In this document: positions 62,711-64,000 of the stretch, in pieces
Layout of the letters: every line of letters starts with the position of its first letter
Numbering within the stretch: position 1 is the first letter of the stretch
Source: Bog-159 sp035308525
GTDB lineage: Bacteria > Acidobacteriota > Terriglobia > Bryobacterales > Bryobacteraceae
Direction: 5' to 3'
NCBI GenBank assembly: GCA_035308525.1
Contig: DATGGM010000085.1
Location: forward strand, 1-64,000
DNA: 64,000 bases
Position numbers and translations under genes: made by a program
Notes under the pieces: model-generated
What the model saw: the letters and a program-made list of their open reading frames with translations, nothing else
The model's database searches: none
What the model was told of the DNA's origin: nothing

Positions 62711-63872
62711 TTTGCTGGCCGGCATATTCTGTGCCGGGCTACTCTGCGGGCAAGTAGTCTCCCCGCCCGAGATCCGCGATCCGGAGCTGCGCGCATTACA
62801 GGAGAAGCATTTCGCCGAATTGAAAGCCGCGGCGGTGGCCATCGCCGCGCACCAGTTCCCTTACCGTTTCTATTTCAGCCGCGTGCTGGACGTCGAGGAA
62901 GAGCAACAGAAGCGCCGCGACCAGCGTTCCATCCAGTTCGCTAAATACGGTCATCAGACCGTCGTGCAGATCGTGGGCAATTACTTCGCGTCTTACTCCG
63001 CGGAACTGATGAGTAAACAGCAGCGCGCCGAGCGCACCTATACCGACGTCATGCTGCCCATGCTGCAGGCGGAGGTTCCGCGGTTGCAGGATGAGCCGGA
63101 CATTCAGGGATTCGCGCTGGAGATATCGCATCACGTGCGCAAGAAGATGATCGGCGTGAGTACGGAGCGCGCGGAGAACGTGGTGCTGGTGATCCCGAAA
63201 GCCTCCGCGATCCGGCTGGTTACCGCGCAGGACGAAGCCGGACAAATGGCCGCGCTGGAGTCCGCTTCGCTCTTCGTCAATGGGGAAGCCATCGGGCTGT
63301 GGACCGGCCGGTCCGCGGATCCTGCTGCCGAGCCGTTGCCGGCGGCCCGCACAGCAACTCCTCCGACCGTCGCACCGCCGCCTTCTCCGACACCTGTGTT
63401 GGTGGCACCCGAGCCCGCGCCTGACGCCCTCAAGGCTTTACAAATCTCCTATCAGGAAACGCTGGATAAGATGGTGCACGAGTTGGATCAGGCCGCGCAC
63501 TTCGTGAGCTACGCGCCACCCGTTTTCGTTAACTTTCACAAAGGCATCTACCTGCAGCTCTCGCTTACCACCACGATCCAGTCCGCCGAGCCGGCTTCCC
63601 GTTATCGCTCAGCTGCATTGGCGTTCGATGAGCACATCGCGCACCTGATCCGGCCGGTGCTGGCGCAGTTCAAGGACGCTCCAAAGTTTGCCGGCATCGA
63701 CTTCAGCACCACGGTGAAGCCGTTCGGGCAGGCGGTGGAGTATGTCTTCGACGTTCCCAGCCTGCGCTGTTACGAGCAGTTTGACTGCACCGGACAGCAG
63801 CTCATCAATTCAGGCTTCGTCCTGATCAACGGCGAGCGGGTGAACCTGGATCTGCAGGCGGCGGAGCGATAG
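62697..63872 (+). CDS. Exported protein of unknown function, last gene of the redox operon
   Basis: 391 residues with a signal peptide (MRRIDLLAGIFCAGLLCGQV). Two globular parts (about 25-200 and 240-390) are joined by a Pro/Ala-rich linker (about 208-240; TPPTVAPPPSPTPV). No CxxCH, metal or enzyme motif is evident. The start overlaps the preceding gene by 14 bp with AAGGGG at good spacing, so it is translated with the cytochromes. I do not recognise the family; an assembly or partner role is only inferred from position. Confidence 0.75.
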   Translation: MRRIDLLAGIFCAGLLCGQVVSPPEIRDPELRALQEKHFAELKAAAVAIAAHQFPYRFYFSRVLDVEEEQQKRRDQRSIQFAKYGHQTVVQIVGNYFASYSAELMSKQQRAERTYTDVMLPMLQAEVPRLQDEPDIQGFALEISHHVRKKMIGVSTERAENVVLVIPKASAIRLVTAQDEAGQMAALESASLFVNGEAIGLWTGRSADPAAEPLPAARTATPPTVAPPPSPTPVLVAPEPAPDALKALQISYQETLDKMVHELDQAAHFVSYAPPVFVNFHKGIYLQLSLTTTIQSAEPASRYRSAALAFDEHIAHLIRPVLAQFKDAPKFAGIDFSTTVKPFGQAVEYVFDVPSLRCYEQFDCTGQQLINSGFVLINGERVNLDLQAAER

Positions 63873-64000
63873 CCTAGGAACACGTTCTAAAGTCACCGTT
63901 CCCGGGCGCGCCGCCGATCAAAGCAGACCACGGATGGCTCTCTATCTATCACGGCGTTTTCCGGACCATGGCGGCGCGGATACGGTCATGTGTGTGGGCG
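63873..64000. other. Window end, no gene seen
   Basis: 128 bp after the last stop codon. Imperfect repeats of GGAAC/GTTCC type occur near 63876-63900 but make no convincing terminator. The next gene, if any, begins beyond the window. Confidence 0.4.

Overview
This window most likely comes from the chromosome of an Acidobacteriota bacterium, probably a Solibacter/Bryobacter-type member (order Bryobacterales). I infer this from family content, not from a marker gene. There are two secreted proteins with the TIGR03437 domain, a FtsX/MacB permease of the acidobacterial duplicated-permease type (ADOP), a very large Oar-like TonB-dependent receptor with an N-terminal carboxypeptidase-regulatory domain, a CRTAC1 (FG-GAP + ASPIC/UnbV) protein, a beta-lactamase/NamZ fusion, and high-GC coding almost without gaps. 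I see no tRNA, rRNA, CRISPR array, insertion sequence or prophage.

Layout. 0-10.6 kb: the end of an NHL/TIGR03437 surface protein, then an exopolysaccharide locus on both strands (glycosyltransferase 4, two Wzy/O-antigen-ligase-like polymerases, a Wzz-like chain-length protein, an initiating sugar-phosphate transferase), a small TIGR03437 protein and an RNase H-fold/TPR protein. 10.6-14.6 kb: a GT39-like membrane glycosyltransferase and two exported TPR proteins. 14.6-25.1 kb: a carbohydrate locus made of a LacI regulator, a divergent TonB receptor with a clear promoter and two LacI-type operators, then a GH2 exo-glycosidase, a ROK kinase and an MFS sugar transporter. 25.2-31.6 kb: a NarX/NarL-type two-component pair with a CRTAC1 protein, next to a hydantoinase and its NCS1 permease. 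31.7-37 kb: a beta-lactamase-NamZ fusion, a CGNR regulator, an exported DinB-fold protein and an exported GH13 enzyme. 37-47 kb: an organic-acid block (cstA, lldP, dctA, acs) interrupted by an ADOP permease and an exported heptad-repeat protein. 47-53.4 kb: thiD and a 77-residue partner, a clan-A glycoside hydrolase, an M50 protease-SDR-metal-binding-protein operon and an enolase-superfamily sugar-acid dehydratase.

53.8-63.9 kb is the most interesting part. Nine co-directional, mostly overlapping genes encode an outer-membrane porin with an N-terminal monohaem cytochrome (Cyc2-like architecture), a type-1 copper protein, a cytoplasmic GltD-like FAD/NAD(P) oxidoreductase with a C-terminal two-cluster ferredoxin, a Rieske protein, a split b6f-type cytochrome b lacking the usual haem-ci cysteine and the PEWY glutamate, a membrane-anchored octahaem cytochrome c, a cytochrome lipoprotein with an Ig-like domain, and an exported protein of unknown function. 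Together they could form one electron path from outside the cell to the quinone pool and NAD(P), or the reverse. The direction cannot be read from sequence.
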